Assembly (NCBI RefSeq): GCF_004337985.1
Contig: NC_043740.1
Location: 372,001-436,000 of the forward strand
Length of the DNA stretch: 64,000 bases
Direction: 5' to 3'
From: Pyricularia pennisetigena
Lineage: Eukaryota > Ascomycota > Sordariomycetes > Magnaporthales > Pyriculariaceae
The position numbers and the translations under genes are program-made. The notes under the pieces were generated by a model. The model was not told the DNA's origin, did not search any database, and saw nothing but the letters and a program-made list of their open reading frames with translations. Of this stretch, positions 36,241 through 46,359 are shown in pieces; the first letter of the stretch is position 1, and every line of letters starts with the position of its first letter.

Positions 36241-36939
36241 TAATATTACCAGGAATTGGATTTGCGAACAAATTAGCCAAAAAAAAAAAAACGACTTAAA
36301 AAAGCACCACCTATTATTCCCAAAAACTAAGGATCGACCAGGATTCGAAACCACACCACCAAACGAATTTACAAAAAAACGATTAATATATACCAATAAA
36401 CCAGAATATACGGATAAAAGCAATTTACCGACCGAATGCTGCGTAAAAGCATTTATTTTATCCAATAAAAAAGGATTTAAAAGACCTATTGGGAAAATCG
36501 AATCCCAGATAAAATTGGAATCCGGAAAAAGCGATTCGAATAATATTTTAGGAAGGATTTCGGACGATCGCCGCCGCTCCTCCTGCTTTACCTCCTCACG
36601 TTCCACGCGATCCAATTCCTCCAAATCGTTAATCCCGCGAAACATAATTCGCATTATCTTTTCAAACCACAATTTTTTTTATTTTCGCAAACGGAAAAAC
36701 TTTAATTGTTTTTCCTAAATCTTTTGCTGTTTTGCCAAAATATTTTTTTCCAAAACCTCCACCTCAATATTAAATTTGGAATATTACCGACCAATATTAC
36801 GCAATTGGGTATTCGAAACACCTAATACGTCGTAACCAAAACGGTTAACACGGAAACATTCGATGCAACGAAAGGAGTTTTGCGGTAATATTGCGCAACG
36901 CATTATACCGCAAAATTTACAATAAAAACAAAAAAACAT
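36232..36939 (-). pseudogene. Antisense Cys-rich and coiled-coil ORF at the 3' end of the chromovirus
   Basis: On the minus strand, from ATG at 36939, the reading begins MFFCFYCKFCGIMRCAIL and then RCIECFRVNRFG, giving paired cysteines as in a zinc-binding domain. A heptad-like Lys/Glu/Leu-rich stretch follows, then RGINDLEELDRVEREEVKQEE. The last 146 codons (36672-36232) are fully open, one of the longest readings in the window. Three stops upstream are of RIP type. Similar antisense readings occur, to my memory, in other fungal Gypsy elements as predicted proteins with Cys-rich start and EREE tail. Function is unknown; it may be an accessory protein of the element. Confidence 0.5.
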
Positions 36940-37138
36940 ATCCACCGAAAAAGGAAGGAGGGAAACGAAAAAAGCGCGACGACGTTCTGTCGACGAACGA
37001 CCAAATTTTAATTTGGTTACGCGATTAAATATGGCGTAAAAAAATTAGCAAAAAAAAATATGGAAACAAAAACAAAGATTAGGGGAATATAAACTATTTA
37101 AAAGTTAAAGGGATTTGGTTAAAGGAAAGGAAACCTAA

Positions 37139-37581
37139 TATTACGACCAAATAAATTGGGCTAATACCAGTGAGGCCAGGCGGGGTTATACCCCTTTTAA
37201 CAATATTCGACCTGAAAAAACACCGACCGACAGGAAACAAAATTACGTAAGGGAAAAAATCACGTAACACCACGTAATCGCCAAAAAAAGTGATTTCAAT
37301 AATTTGTAAAACTTCGATTGGGAATTACAAATTAGATAAATTAAAGGAAATCATATTTGGAACATAATTTATATAAGACGCGTTTATTACCATGTAAATA
37401 AATTCGATTTTAGGATTGCTTAGCAGCAATTAAACTTTAGTTAACCTCAATATTTACTTGAAAACGATTATAATTTCACCCCAATTATTGAGAACCCCAA
37501 TTACCCAGTTAAAACGCTCAGTTGTTTTAACCCACTGTATTTTACCCTAAGAACAGGTTACCCGATACCTTGATCGTAACA
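37139..37581 (+). repeat. 3' LTR of the chromovirus
   Basis: 443 bp, starting TATTACGACC (TGTTACGACC with G to A) and ending GATCGTAACA. It is preceded by a purine-rich AAAGGAAAGGAAACC. Confidence 0.85.
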
Positions 37582-37787
37582 ATTATGGCGAAAATTGTGG
37601 GAATTATAACCGGTTTAAATTTATTTGCGAATATTTTCAACCCGGGGAAGTTAATATCGCTTTGGCGGATAAAAGGGGGGATAAAGGGTAAACGACGCCG
37701 ATTTGCCAAATTATCGAGAATGGGTTTGATACCCCTATCGTTAAATATATCCGGTACGGAGGCCAAAGGTTTTTACTAAACGGGCAT

Positions 37788-38159
37788 TTTGTTGCTTTTA
37801 ATTTGTTTACCGGGATTATCTGCCTTAAAATAAATTAAAAACTCGAATACGTCGGCGATTAAAAATAAATTAGTTAATAATTAAAATTGTGCCCGTTGTT
37901 ACAAAATATATAAAAGGGTGAAAACCAGATTGTAACAGCTGTTATATTATAGCAATGATTGTTTGGCATTACCGCAAAAAATTGTAATAATTGTTACAAT
38001 ATAGTAAAAAACAAGATATTTTAATGTAACAATTATAACAATTATCGCAATCCAATAAAAAGAAATACTAACCTATTATACTAATATATTATACCAAAAC
38101 GTTTATCGTTTCGTAGCTAAATATGACTATTACTTCGCTTATATTCGACGAATTACTAT
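37788..38159. promoter_or_regulatory. Z: noncoding gap with palindromes upstream of the SNF2 start
   Basis: No ORF. It holds TTGTAACAGCTGTTAT (37931-37946), ATTGTAATAATTGTTACAAT (37981-38000) and ATGTAACAATTATAACAATT (about 38026). It lies just before the SNF2 start codon on the minus strand, so a regulatory or transposase-binding role is possible. Confidence 0.45.
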
Positions 38160-39332
38160 TAAAATGGTATACCGAAATTTGGTTATTAACGCGTGTTCTT
38201 GCTGCGGCGACGCCAATAGCGGATTAAAGGCGTTTGGGGGTTTGGGCGATTGGGGTTTCGTTCGTATTGCGGAAAATATTATTTCCGCGACCAAATTAGG
38301 CGGGCGGGTTATAATTATTATTAATTTTAAAATAATTAATATAACCCAAATGGGGTATAATGCGAACTATTATAATAATACTCGTATTCCTTACCCTACG
38401 TTAAATTGTAATGGTTATCGCCGATACGGATTAGTTTTCACCCAGTTAAAAATCCTTTTATAACGGGACGGGCAGGCGATCCAGGAAATCCGTATTTTTA
38501 TACAATAGGAAATAATATTCGGGTTATACGAAATTTATTAATCCATTATTTGGCGTCGAATTAGGTTTAGGTTACGTCCGCGATACCGAAATAAAATTAG
38601 TTTCAATTGGCCGAACGGTGGTAATTTTATATATACGGGGTGCGGGCGGCCTATTCAATGGCGCGGGTGCCGGGTTAATAATAATTTCCGGTTATAATAT
38701 AAAGGGCCGGTTTTTAGGGTTTTTTTGTGGCGGGGATAATACGTTGGTAAATGGTTTAAAAAATACCAAAAAAGTTTGCAATTGGCGGTTATCCAAATCT
38801 GGGGCAGGTTCGTTATAATTGTCGTCCATATTAATATTATTATCGCCTTTATTAACGGACGCGGGGGCAGGTTGGTTATCGCTTTCGCTTATATAAATAT
38901 CGTCGTTATTATAATCGACGGGGGCGGGGGCAGGTTCGTTATCGCCGGCGTCCATATCGATATTATTTCCATTTTATCGACGGGGGGGGGGGCAAATATA
39001 TTATCGCCGGAATTTATATCGGTATTATCTTAATTGTTATTATTATTATTAGGAACAAAGGGAAACTTTAGGGGGATTCCGGTTATATCCGAGTAATTTT
39101 GTAATATAAAACGGTTTAACCGAGCAAAATTTAATTCCAAAACAATTATAATATCCGCGTCGTAATTTTCCAAACCCTTAAAATATTGGTTTATTTTTTT
39201 TATCCGCGTTCCTTTTTATAATATAATTATTAAATTGGCAAATAATTTAATATTATTGGGTATATATTCCAACGTAAATTTAATAGTGGTTTGGGCGGAG
39301 GTTTTGCCTTTTTAGCGTTCTTTAGGAACCAT
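38160..39332 (-). pseudogene. Acidic repeat protein of Z (unrecognised)
   Basis: The start is ATG at 39332 (MVPKER, a RIP-type stop, then KGKTSAQTTIKFTLEYIP). The N-terminal 90 residues are protein-like (NYDADIIIVLELNFARLNRF) and end in poly-Asn. About 65 residues of repeats follow, rich in Asp, Asn, Glu and Pro-Ala-Pro, encoded by the 63-bp minisatellite. The C-terminal part reads APAPLNRPPAPRIYKITTVR and then NGLINFV up to DRLPVPL at about 38470. It may run to about 38160. The first ATG is followed closely upstream by a Z palindrome. It matches no family I know; it may be a partner of the helicases. Confidence 0.45.
38803..38993 (-). repeat. Minisatellite of about 63 bp, three units, in the acidic ORF
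   Basis: Each unit starts GGGGGCAGGTTSGTTAT on the plus strand and encodes, on the minus strand, a DNEPAP-type acidic peptide. A run of nine Gs at about 38982-38990 ends the array and shifts the frame between this and the N-terminal part. Confidence 0.7.
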
Positions 39333-39343
39333 GGTGACAAAAA

Positions 39344-39862
39344 AACGTAATTGTAACAATTGTCACGGCTTTTGGCGAATTAAAGCAATTATTGTAACTA
39401 CTATTACAATAAAATTAATTAATCTGCCCCGGACCTAACCGGGTAAAGGGTACTTTTACGATATAGGGGCGCTAATTATAATTTACCCTCCTTACGACTG
39501 GGTTAATACTTATTTGGGTGGGTAAAATATAAACAGTTTTATCCAATTAAAAATGTTTTAATCAGGCTTCCTAACGAATATGTTTGCAATATTTGCTAAA
39601 GCAATTTTGCGATTATAATAATTATTACGTTTATTAACTAAGAATCAAACGCTGGTTTAATCGTTACAATATTTATTAATCGTTATAAAAAAAATTTGGC
39701 GACTGGGAAAAAGGTTTTTATTGAAAAAAAAAGAGAAAAAGCTAAAAAAAATAAAAAAAGGTATTTATAATTGGGTTTACATATGGGGCTTTTTATTAAT
39801 AAAATACAATTAAAATGGAAACGCCAAAATTTCTGGAATTTAACCGTAACAATTGTTACAAT
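39344..39862. repeat. Z palindrome cluster between the acidic-protein and RecQ genes
   Basis: TTGTAACAATTGTCACGG (39351-39368), TTATTGTAACTACTATTACAATA (about 39391-39413, written here as two half-sites), GATTATAATAATTATTACG (about 39612) and GTAACAATTGTTACAAT (39846-39862). No ORF is convincing in 39345-40000. Confidence 0.55.
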
Positions 39863-39999
39863 TCGTAATATTAAACCCTTTTATTTTTAATCGGGGCGCC
39901 GTTACGCCGTACCAGTTTATACATAATCCAAGCTTTCAATTTACGTAATAATTATTATTATCCAGCATTTGGTCGTTTTATTTAAACCGTTAATTGGGG

Positions 40000-42520
40000 A
40001 TTTTGGTATTTAATAATTATATATTTTGCGCTATTTAATCCTCCCCCCCCCTGGTTAATCCAATTCGCCGTCGCTTTTTTTATCGTTCGACCCTTTTATA
40101 ATCCAAAACACGTTATTTAATTTAATAAGGATTTAATTTTAATCGCCCTTTAGCTTTTGGGTTATAAATTTATAAACGTTCTTATATTGGATATTTTTAT
40201 AACCGTTAACGTTAACCAGCATTTTAACCTATGGTTATAATACCGTTTAATTCGTTCGTCGGCGTTTATTAGGTTGTTTTCCCGAATAATTATTAATTAT
40301 ATCCATCGTTTCCTAAAATACCACCGTGTTTTAATTCCGCCGCCTTTTTTTTATTATTTGTGCAAATAGGAGGCGTAATTTTATATCCCATTTTCGTATA
40401 TTATTGGGAATTGAATAACGAAACAATCGCTTTATTACTTAAATTATTTAATTAATTGTAAATTTGGAATATTTTCCAGCAAATCGTTTTTCGTCCATTC
40501 CCGGTTATATAAATGGACGAATTTTCACACGATGCTAAAAATTATTGGTTTGGGTAGCATTAGCTGGGATAATAGGTCGTATAACCGCCGCGGGTTTGGG
40601 AAAAGGATAATTGTTGCAAAATGGGTACCCCATTTATCCAGCTGTTTAAATATAAAACCTTTTTTGGAATTTTTTCTGGATATTTTAATTGGTTGGTTTT
40701 TAAGGGGTAATGCGGGTAAAATTCCAATTTGGTATACGCAGGCGTTGCAACAGTTTTCAGGTTAATTTATTATAAAGGATGGATTCGTTTCTTATATAAA
40801 ATCCAATATAATTCGTCGAAAACATTTAACGTTGGCGAAAATTTGCATATTTGGCGCCTTTTTTTTTAATTTTTTCCTATTTATTATTTCCTATTACGTC
40901 CAATGGGGCGGAACGCGTAATTTAAATATACCTAAAAAACCGGTTTATAATAATTCCGACGCTTTTACCCGGTTATTATCGTTTAAATTAAATTTAGCGA
41001 TACGTGGAAGGTTAATGGGGAATAATAGCGTTTGTAAATACGTTATAAAAGTTTAATAGGTAATTTGTAAATTTTTAGCGCTTTTTTGTAATACCACGGG
41101 TTATTTGGTTAATTTGGTTAATAATTTTGGCCTGGTTAGTTTGTATTTAGCGATGGACCCCTATATATCGAAATACCAATAAGGCGCAAAACAATATGCG
41201 GTTCCTTTACGGTTGGGCCCGCGTGCGGTTCGTCCGAACTTTTACCACAAATTTGCGGGATTATTTAATATTAACGCGCCGTATTATATTATACGTTCCA
41301 TATTAGGTTTATTTATACCCATACCCAAAAATAAAGTGGAAAATATAATGCAAATTTTGAAATCCGGTTTGGAAAATTTTGCGTAAATTTTAATTTAATC
41401 GATTTTAGGTGTAAATACATCGTACCGGATAATTATATCGGTTGCGTTTTGTTTAATAAATTTCCTAAATACGAGGTTTTCTATTAGGAATTAGCGTATT
41501 TAAATATTACGGTTTTTGGCGTCCATATATATAATAATTTTAGGAATACGGGTGGCGGATAATAATATAACATTCCCTATTAGGAATAGGAGGCGCCGGT
41601 AATCGTTAACAAAGGTTTTACGTTCCAAACATTATATTATAATCGTAATTTCGGGTCGGTCGAAAAACGTTTTAATAAAACGTATAATTTTTTCATTATA
41701 TAATTAATCGAGGACGTAGGTTTTAGTTTTTACTGTAAAGGTTACCGTGCACCCAAATATAAATACGGTTGCTAATATAATTCCCCGGACCAAACGCAGC
41801 ATGGAAAACGATTCCCTAAAATCCTTCCACTGTAAAATTATATAAAGTTTATTAATAATAAGCAAAGCGATATATTGGTGGAATATGGGGTTTCGAAAAA
41901 ATTTAAAAAATTGGTAATTAGTGGCTTATTCCGGGCTTAAAAAATGTGCGTATATTTATAATCTGTTTACGGGTTCCAAAAAGGGTTATATTAAATAAAA
42001 TTAATTTTGGTAATAAAAACCGCATATTTATATTTACGTTTAAAATGGACTGGTCGATTAATTTGGGGTTTGCGGCGGGATAACGTTATATATTGCGTAA
42101 TTGTTTTTACCTTAATTTATTTAATGGGATTATTTGGATAATAATAATATTATTGCAAATAACCGAGGTAATTTGCAATATTATATTTTTCCCGTACCCG
42201 GTTTTTACCAGCAAGATAATATTTTTTACACTATATAAAGCCCGGTATATATACTGTATTGGGTTATAATATGGGATTCGTGCAGGAATATTGGGGGGTT
42301 TGTGAAAGTTTAAAAACAATATAGCAGCTATAAAAACGAGTTCATATTATAAATTTAAGTTACCAAAAGTTTTGGTTTTGGCGTATAATTCCGGGAGGAT
42401 GTGTACGTCGGAGGAGGTATTTGCCGCCGCGTATGCGGGATTAGGACCGCGAAAAATTGCGTCGATTTGGTGGGAAAACAAGGGATATATAAGCGTGTTT
42501 CCGGATATTATATATATGTA
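40000..42520 (-). pseudogene. RecQ-family helicase of Z
   Basis: It reads leftward from about 42520. Walker A is VKTGYGKNIILQ at about 42210-42175, with the Ser/Thr after GK now Asn. Motif Ia-like IIQIIPLNKL follows. The DExH box region reads IINKLYIILQWKDFRESFSML at 41862-41800, where Asp and Glu of DELH are Asn and Lys by G-to-A change. FGCTVTF fits motif III. The second helicase lobe is clear: FLGMGINKPNMERIIQYGAL at about 41320-41260, then FGRTARGPNRKGTAYCFAPYW at 41235-41160. Motif order is that of RecQ. The C-terminal third (41100-40000) is decayed. RecQ enzymes unwind DNA 3' to 5'. Inactive through RIP. Confidence 0.75.
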
Positions 42521-42599
42521 ATTTTATACGAATATATGAAGATTTGCGGAAATATTACTTTTTTTTAATGGGAGGATATATAGCGTATTATATAATATA

Positions 42600-42926
42600 T
42601 ACCTTATACGAATTGTAAAATTAATGGTTTTGCGTTATTTATATTAAAATTTATATGTGAAAATTCCTCTCGCTTTTGCGATTCTCCCTATATACGTTTT
42701 GACGGATTATAATCGTTATTGGTGAAATGCGAAATAGGTATCGAATGTATTTATGGGTGGAGGTATAATATATTAAGTAAAATTTACCCTATACGGATTG
42801 TGAAATAAATAAATTTGCGACATTTAAATTAAAATTTATATGTAAAAGTTCCTTTTGCTTTTGCGATCTTTTACATATAAATTTTAACGGATTATAATCG
42901 TTATTATTAAAATGCGAAATGGGTAT
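42600..42926. repeat. Subterminal direct repeat of Z, two units of about 140 bp
   Basis: The blocks at about 42600-42740 and 42785-42926 share TTAAAATTTATATGT, CTTTTGCGAT, GGATTATAATCGTTATT and AAATGCGAAATRGGTAT. They sit between the RecQ start and the right TIR, in DNA without an ORF, and could be subterminal binding sites. Confidence 0.6.
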
Positions 42927-43136
42927 GGATAGTGTTTTTGGGTTAATAATGGGGATACCGCTATAAACGGATAAAGGGCGGGTTATATCCAATTTTAAAT
43001 TGGCGTACCGGGTGCAAAAGATTTTGGATTAATGAAAAAAGTTTACCAATTCCTATTTTCAACGATATTTTCTTTTTTCGATATTTTACGTGGTTGTGGA
43101 ATAATAAGGGAATATCGGTCGCAAAAAGGCCAAAAA

Positions 43137-43308
43137 TACCGCTATAAACGGCGAAAATCGATAAATTGTCCTTAAACCTGAACCAAAACGTTTTTTGGAT
43201 GGACCCACAGGTACATTGCAAAGCCGCAATTAAGCCACGAAATGGAGCGAAGCGAACGAAATGGATTAATTGTGGAGCTTTGGGCTTTAGGGATGAGCCC
43301 TGAGATTA
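43137..43308 (-). repeat. Right terminal inverted repeat of Z (A type)
   Basis: Reading inward on the minus strand it starts TAATCTCAGGGCTCATCCC and ends CGCCGTTTATAGCGGTA, 172 bp. The same sequence is the left end of X copies 1 and 2 (19874 and 53622). X also shares the next 100 bp, as in GTATTTTTGGCCTTTTT. Confidence 0.7.
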
Positions 43309-43445
43309 ACAACATGTCTTCAAATTAGAACGAGCGCGATTTTTTCGGCCAATGTAATTGGTCGAAAAACCATATGGCTAAAAGGTATATGGAGCGCTCG
43401 GTCCCCGCTGCGAAACAGGGGGGTTTAGTTTAAGCACTGAAACTG

Positions 43446-46359
43446 ATAAAACCTATATTATTTCCAAATATTGTAATAAAGCCCTTTAAAGGTAGTCCAA
43501 TTTTTATAAATAAGTTTTTGTACTATTATGCTTTACGCAGGGTTTCCGTTAAGGCATTAATTCCGGTTTTTGGAGTGCTTAAAACTATAATATTAATTTT
43601 TTTGCATTTCCACGTTATAGGGCCCCCAAATAGGGTATATAAATATCCGTAAATGGATTTTTAATTTTCCCTCACCCCGGCAAAATTGCTATTATTAAAA
43701 CCCAGTAATTTTAGGCTTTTAAAACCCCCTATTAGCAAGTTGGGTGCTAATTCGGCTTTAAATAATTTATTTCCGTAACAAATAAATAAAGATTTAATAC
43801 CCGCTAAATAACGTAATAGGTTTTTAGCTGCCGTTTAATGGATTGTAATGGTTTTTGTCAAAAAACGTAAAAACCACTAAACCGCAAAACCGATATCCGG
43901 GCGTGTTGATAGCATTAAATATATAAAAATGCCGATAATACGCTATAATAATTTAATTTCCAACGCATTTACGGGCTAACCCCCGCCATATTTTAGCATA
44001 CCCGGTAATAAGGGAATAAATATAGGTTTGCAATTAATTAATCCGAACGTTGCTGATATTTCTTTTATATATTAATTTTAATGGAGTTAAAGTAGGCGTT
44101 TAAGCCTATCCTTTATAATTTGAACGTTTAAAAAATAGGTTGCAGGGCCCCTGTTTTCCAACGCGTTTACTTTATTAACACGGGTTTTTAAATCCTAAAT
44201 ATATTGCAATTTAGGATTTATTAGCAGGTAATCGTTTACAAAGGTAACGATAAAATGTTTGGATTTAACGTTATAAAAGACAGCGGGATGAGAAATTAAT
44301 GGTTTAAAACTTTTTAAAAAAATAGGGGTTTAAATTTGTTTTACCATTTTTTGGGACCCTGTTTCAAACCATATAACGCCTTTTTCAACCGTGTAACCTG
44401 CAGTTTTTTCGGGTTATGACCCATTTCCACTAAAATTTTAGCGGTAATAGGGTTACAATTTTTTGCCCATTCGTTAAAGCCGTTCGGGATTTGGAAATAT
44501 ATATTTACGTCGGTAAAATCACTATTTAAAAACGCACCGATAAAATCGATTTGTTTTATTTCCCAATTTTGTGCATTGGTTATAGTTAATAATATACGCC
44601 AGGTAGGTGGTATATTAATGTTAACAAAAGTTTCGATATAATTTAGGCTTTCGACCTGTAAAAAACCCTAAAAACAAACCTAGTTTTGTATTTTATAGGA
44701 TTTTTATTTTTATCTTTTTTTAATTTAAATACCGGTCGGGTAAAAACGAGTCTACGGCCTGTAGGCATTTCAATTTTTGGGATAAAACGGAAGGTTTTTG
44801 CGGTAACGATTTGGTCGAATTTAAGCGTTTAAACAGTTAACCATTTAGCATTTTTAGGGTTATTTAAGGTTTGTTGGTAATTATTTGCTATACCATTTTT
44901 AATGGGGTTTTTCTTTATTTTTTTTTTTGGCTTGAAAACAAAAATAATACACGTAATTTATATTTATTGGATTTGGGTTTTCGAATTGCGAATTTAACTC
45001 CAATTTTTGTCTTTTAAGTGCTGAAAACACCGGACCTTCCGTTGTTTTAGGTACTGGATTAGGTACCGCTACCGTTATAGGTTTTGGGGGGCGAACGGTA
45101 GGCTGTACAGGCTTGGCGGGCACTGTATTTTCAGGGTTTAAATACCCTGTAACGGGTGGTAGCTGCCTTGTAACCGGTGGTAAATACCCTACATTTTCAG
45201 GGTTTTTTAGGGGATAATTATCCGCTGGAACGTTATTAATTTCGTTTTTAAGTTCAAAATCAAAATCCCCCTTTAATCTTGTATTTTCCCCTTCTGAAAT
45301 TTGTAGCGTTTTGCCCGGAATAGCCAAATTGTCAGCGGTTATACCCTTTATAATATTTACGGTAAAGGTTTTGTATACGGCCCGTTTAGCGGGTGCGTAA
45401 ACTAACGCTGTAGAATTTGATAAATGGGCTAAAAGTTTCACCGTTTCGGTGCGGGGAGCAAATTTATTAGATTTTTGGCATTTTTCTAGCGGTATAATAG
45501 CCTGGCATACAGTACCAATAACCCGAAAATACCCTAAACTGGGTTTATACGGTCATCCAGGTTGGAATTTGGAATAAAATTCCTCGTAGGGTGTTAAATC
45601 CCTATTAATTACCGCTGTACGGTTAATTAAATTAACCACGGCAAGCAGTTAACAATATTATAAATATAATGGTAAACCCGCCGTTATAATAATAAACCGA
45701 AATTTATCCAAAATAATTTTAACGGACCGTTCCGTTAATCCGTTTTAACCGTGGTTATAGGAATTCGAAATGCTAAAATTAATATTTTTACTTGTAAACC
45801 AATTTCAAAAATTTGTATTAATTTCGTGCCCCCCCATCGAAGTGAAAATTTAGGGGGTAGCGCCCGTACGTAGCCTTTAAAGGCTTAAAAAAGCCTTTCA
45901 TAGCCACTAAAACCGGAGATCCGGCTTTATTTTTTAATGGGATAGACCACCGAAAACGTGATTTTCGGTCCACTAATAGCAAAAATACGGGTTTCTTGCT
46001 GTAAGGATTAGGCTTAAGGGTCACTGTACCACCGTATACAAAATCGAAAATATTAGGGGGTGTAGGGAATGCGACCTTATTTGTACGCCGAACAGAAATG
46101 GTTTTAATACAAGCAATACAGGTAATTGCCCTAATTTTATCGAAATTAGGTAGACCCTTTGTGATTTTAGCGGTTTTTTTTATTAATAATAACCCTATAT
46201 ACCCAAAACGCCTGTGCCATAACAGGGATTTTTAGGCCTGGATTTCGTCACAATTACCTGTAATTCCATTTCCTTCAGGGGTTAACCAACCGTTCGTAGT
46301 CCGTTTTAGGCCTAAAGGGAGGTAATTTACAGGGGCCTGCTCTGAATCCGATAATAAAG
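43446..46359 (-). pseudogene. L1 copy 3: RNase H, RT, linker, integrase and pre-integrase (minus)
   Basis: In reverse order from the right: GAG-pre-integrase (LWHRR region, about 46210), integrase core (LLLVDRKSRFRWSIPLKNK at about 45960), the linker (open for 180 codons at 45441-44899, the longest open reading in the window), RT (about 44700-44100) and RNase H (to 43446). GAG, protease and leader are missing: the pre-integrase runs directly into an LTR at about 46360, with AAGGG/GGATT at the junction. It is the continuation of 19110-19873. Confidence 0.75.

Larger units (their letters stand above)
30329..37581 (+). mobile_element. Ty3/Gypsy chromovirus inserted in the SNF2 gene of Z
   Basis: This is a complete 7.25-kb element. 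The LTRs are both 443 bp (30329-30771 and 37139-37581) with TGTTACGACC and CGTAACA ends, and the target duplication ATTAT is exact (30324-30328 and 37582-37586). Order: gag, protease region, reverse transcriptase, RNase H, integrase, chromodomain, then an antisense ORF. It is RIP-damaged throughout. Because it splits the Z helicase gene, it came after Z. Most of its damage is C-to-T/G-to-A, so part of the RIP postdates it. Confidence 0.85.
26398..37787 (-). pseudogene. SNF2-family helicase of Z, interrupted by a chromovirus
   Basis: The likely start is ATG at 37787 (MPV, two stops, KPLASVPDIFNDRG). The gene runs left, is cut at 37582/30328 by the Gypsy element, and resumes to about 26398. Motifs in order: a Walker A remnant NEINIGKTI at about 29060, motif Ia-like FVPASFIWQTFKKV at 28954 with FDVKYYYSLTKVY, motif III-like TATPIINKIRDIIGF at about 28270, and a helicase C block SLSQAERDKTVSDF then NINIFSASFNLYPNC at 27040-26900. 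These are SNF2 hallmarks. Noncoding blocks at about 27100-27300 and 29130-29290 look like introns and hold the Z palindromes. SNF2 proteins remodel DNA-protein complexes with ATP; the role in Z is unknown. Inactive through RIP stops and the insertion. Confidence 0.7.
22240..43308 (+). mobile_element. Z: giant TIR DNA transposon carrying DUF6589-like, SNF2 and RecQ genes
   Basis: Both termini are TAGTCTCAG-type: TAGTCTCAGTGC at 22240 and, inverted, CCCTGAGATTA ending at 43308. The flanking nine bases are ACAAAATGT (22231-22239) and ACAACATGT (43309-43317), 8 of 9 identical, and match an intact site inside the terminal repeat of X copy 2 (ACAAAATGT at about 55991). Length is 21.07 kb, or 13.8 kb without the chromovirus at 30329-37581. 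Inside are RIP-damaged genes for a DUF6589-like protein (plus), SNF2 helicase, acidic repeat protein and RecQ helicase (minus). X shares its ends and about 100 bp beyond, so X looks like its short derivative. The superfamily is unassigned. Confidence 0.7.
19874..43445 (+). mobile_element. X element copy 1, split by S1 and Z
   Basis: The left terminus TAGTCTCAGGGC at 19874 and the right terminus (reverse complement of TAGTCTCAGTGC, here ending CACTGAAACTG) at 43445 are flanked by the exact 9-bp duplication ATAAAACCT (19865-19873 and 43446-43454). Removing S1 and Z leaves about 1.85 kb, close to the 1.83 kb of X copy 2 without S2. X itself occupies 19874-22239 and 43309-43445 only. No ORF in it resembles a transposase. 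Long terminal repeats and a 9-bp duplication fit Mutator-like or another long-TIR superfamily; X is non-autonomous. Confidence 0.75.

Noticed and set aside
38776..39033. Plus-strand ORF of Gly/Ile-rich repeats
   Set aside because: It is the shadow of the minus-strand acidic repeat ORF, whose N-terminal part and start codon support the other strand.
22240..43308. A Starship-type element
   Set aside because: No DUF3435/YR tyrosine recombinase could be read near either end, and Z has long TIRs with a 9-bp duplication.
19874..43445. One 23.6-kb transposon with outer ends at 19874 and 43445
   Set aside because: A second pair of TAGTCTCAG ends with its own 9-bp duplication (22231-22239 and 43309-43317) shows two nested elements, X copy 1 outside and Z inside.
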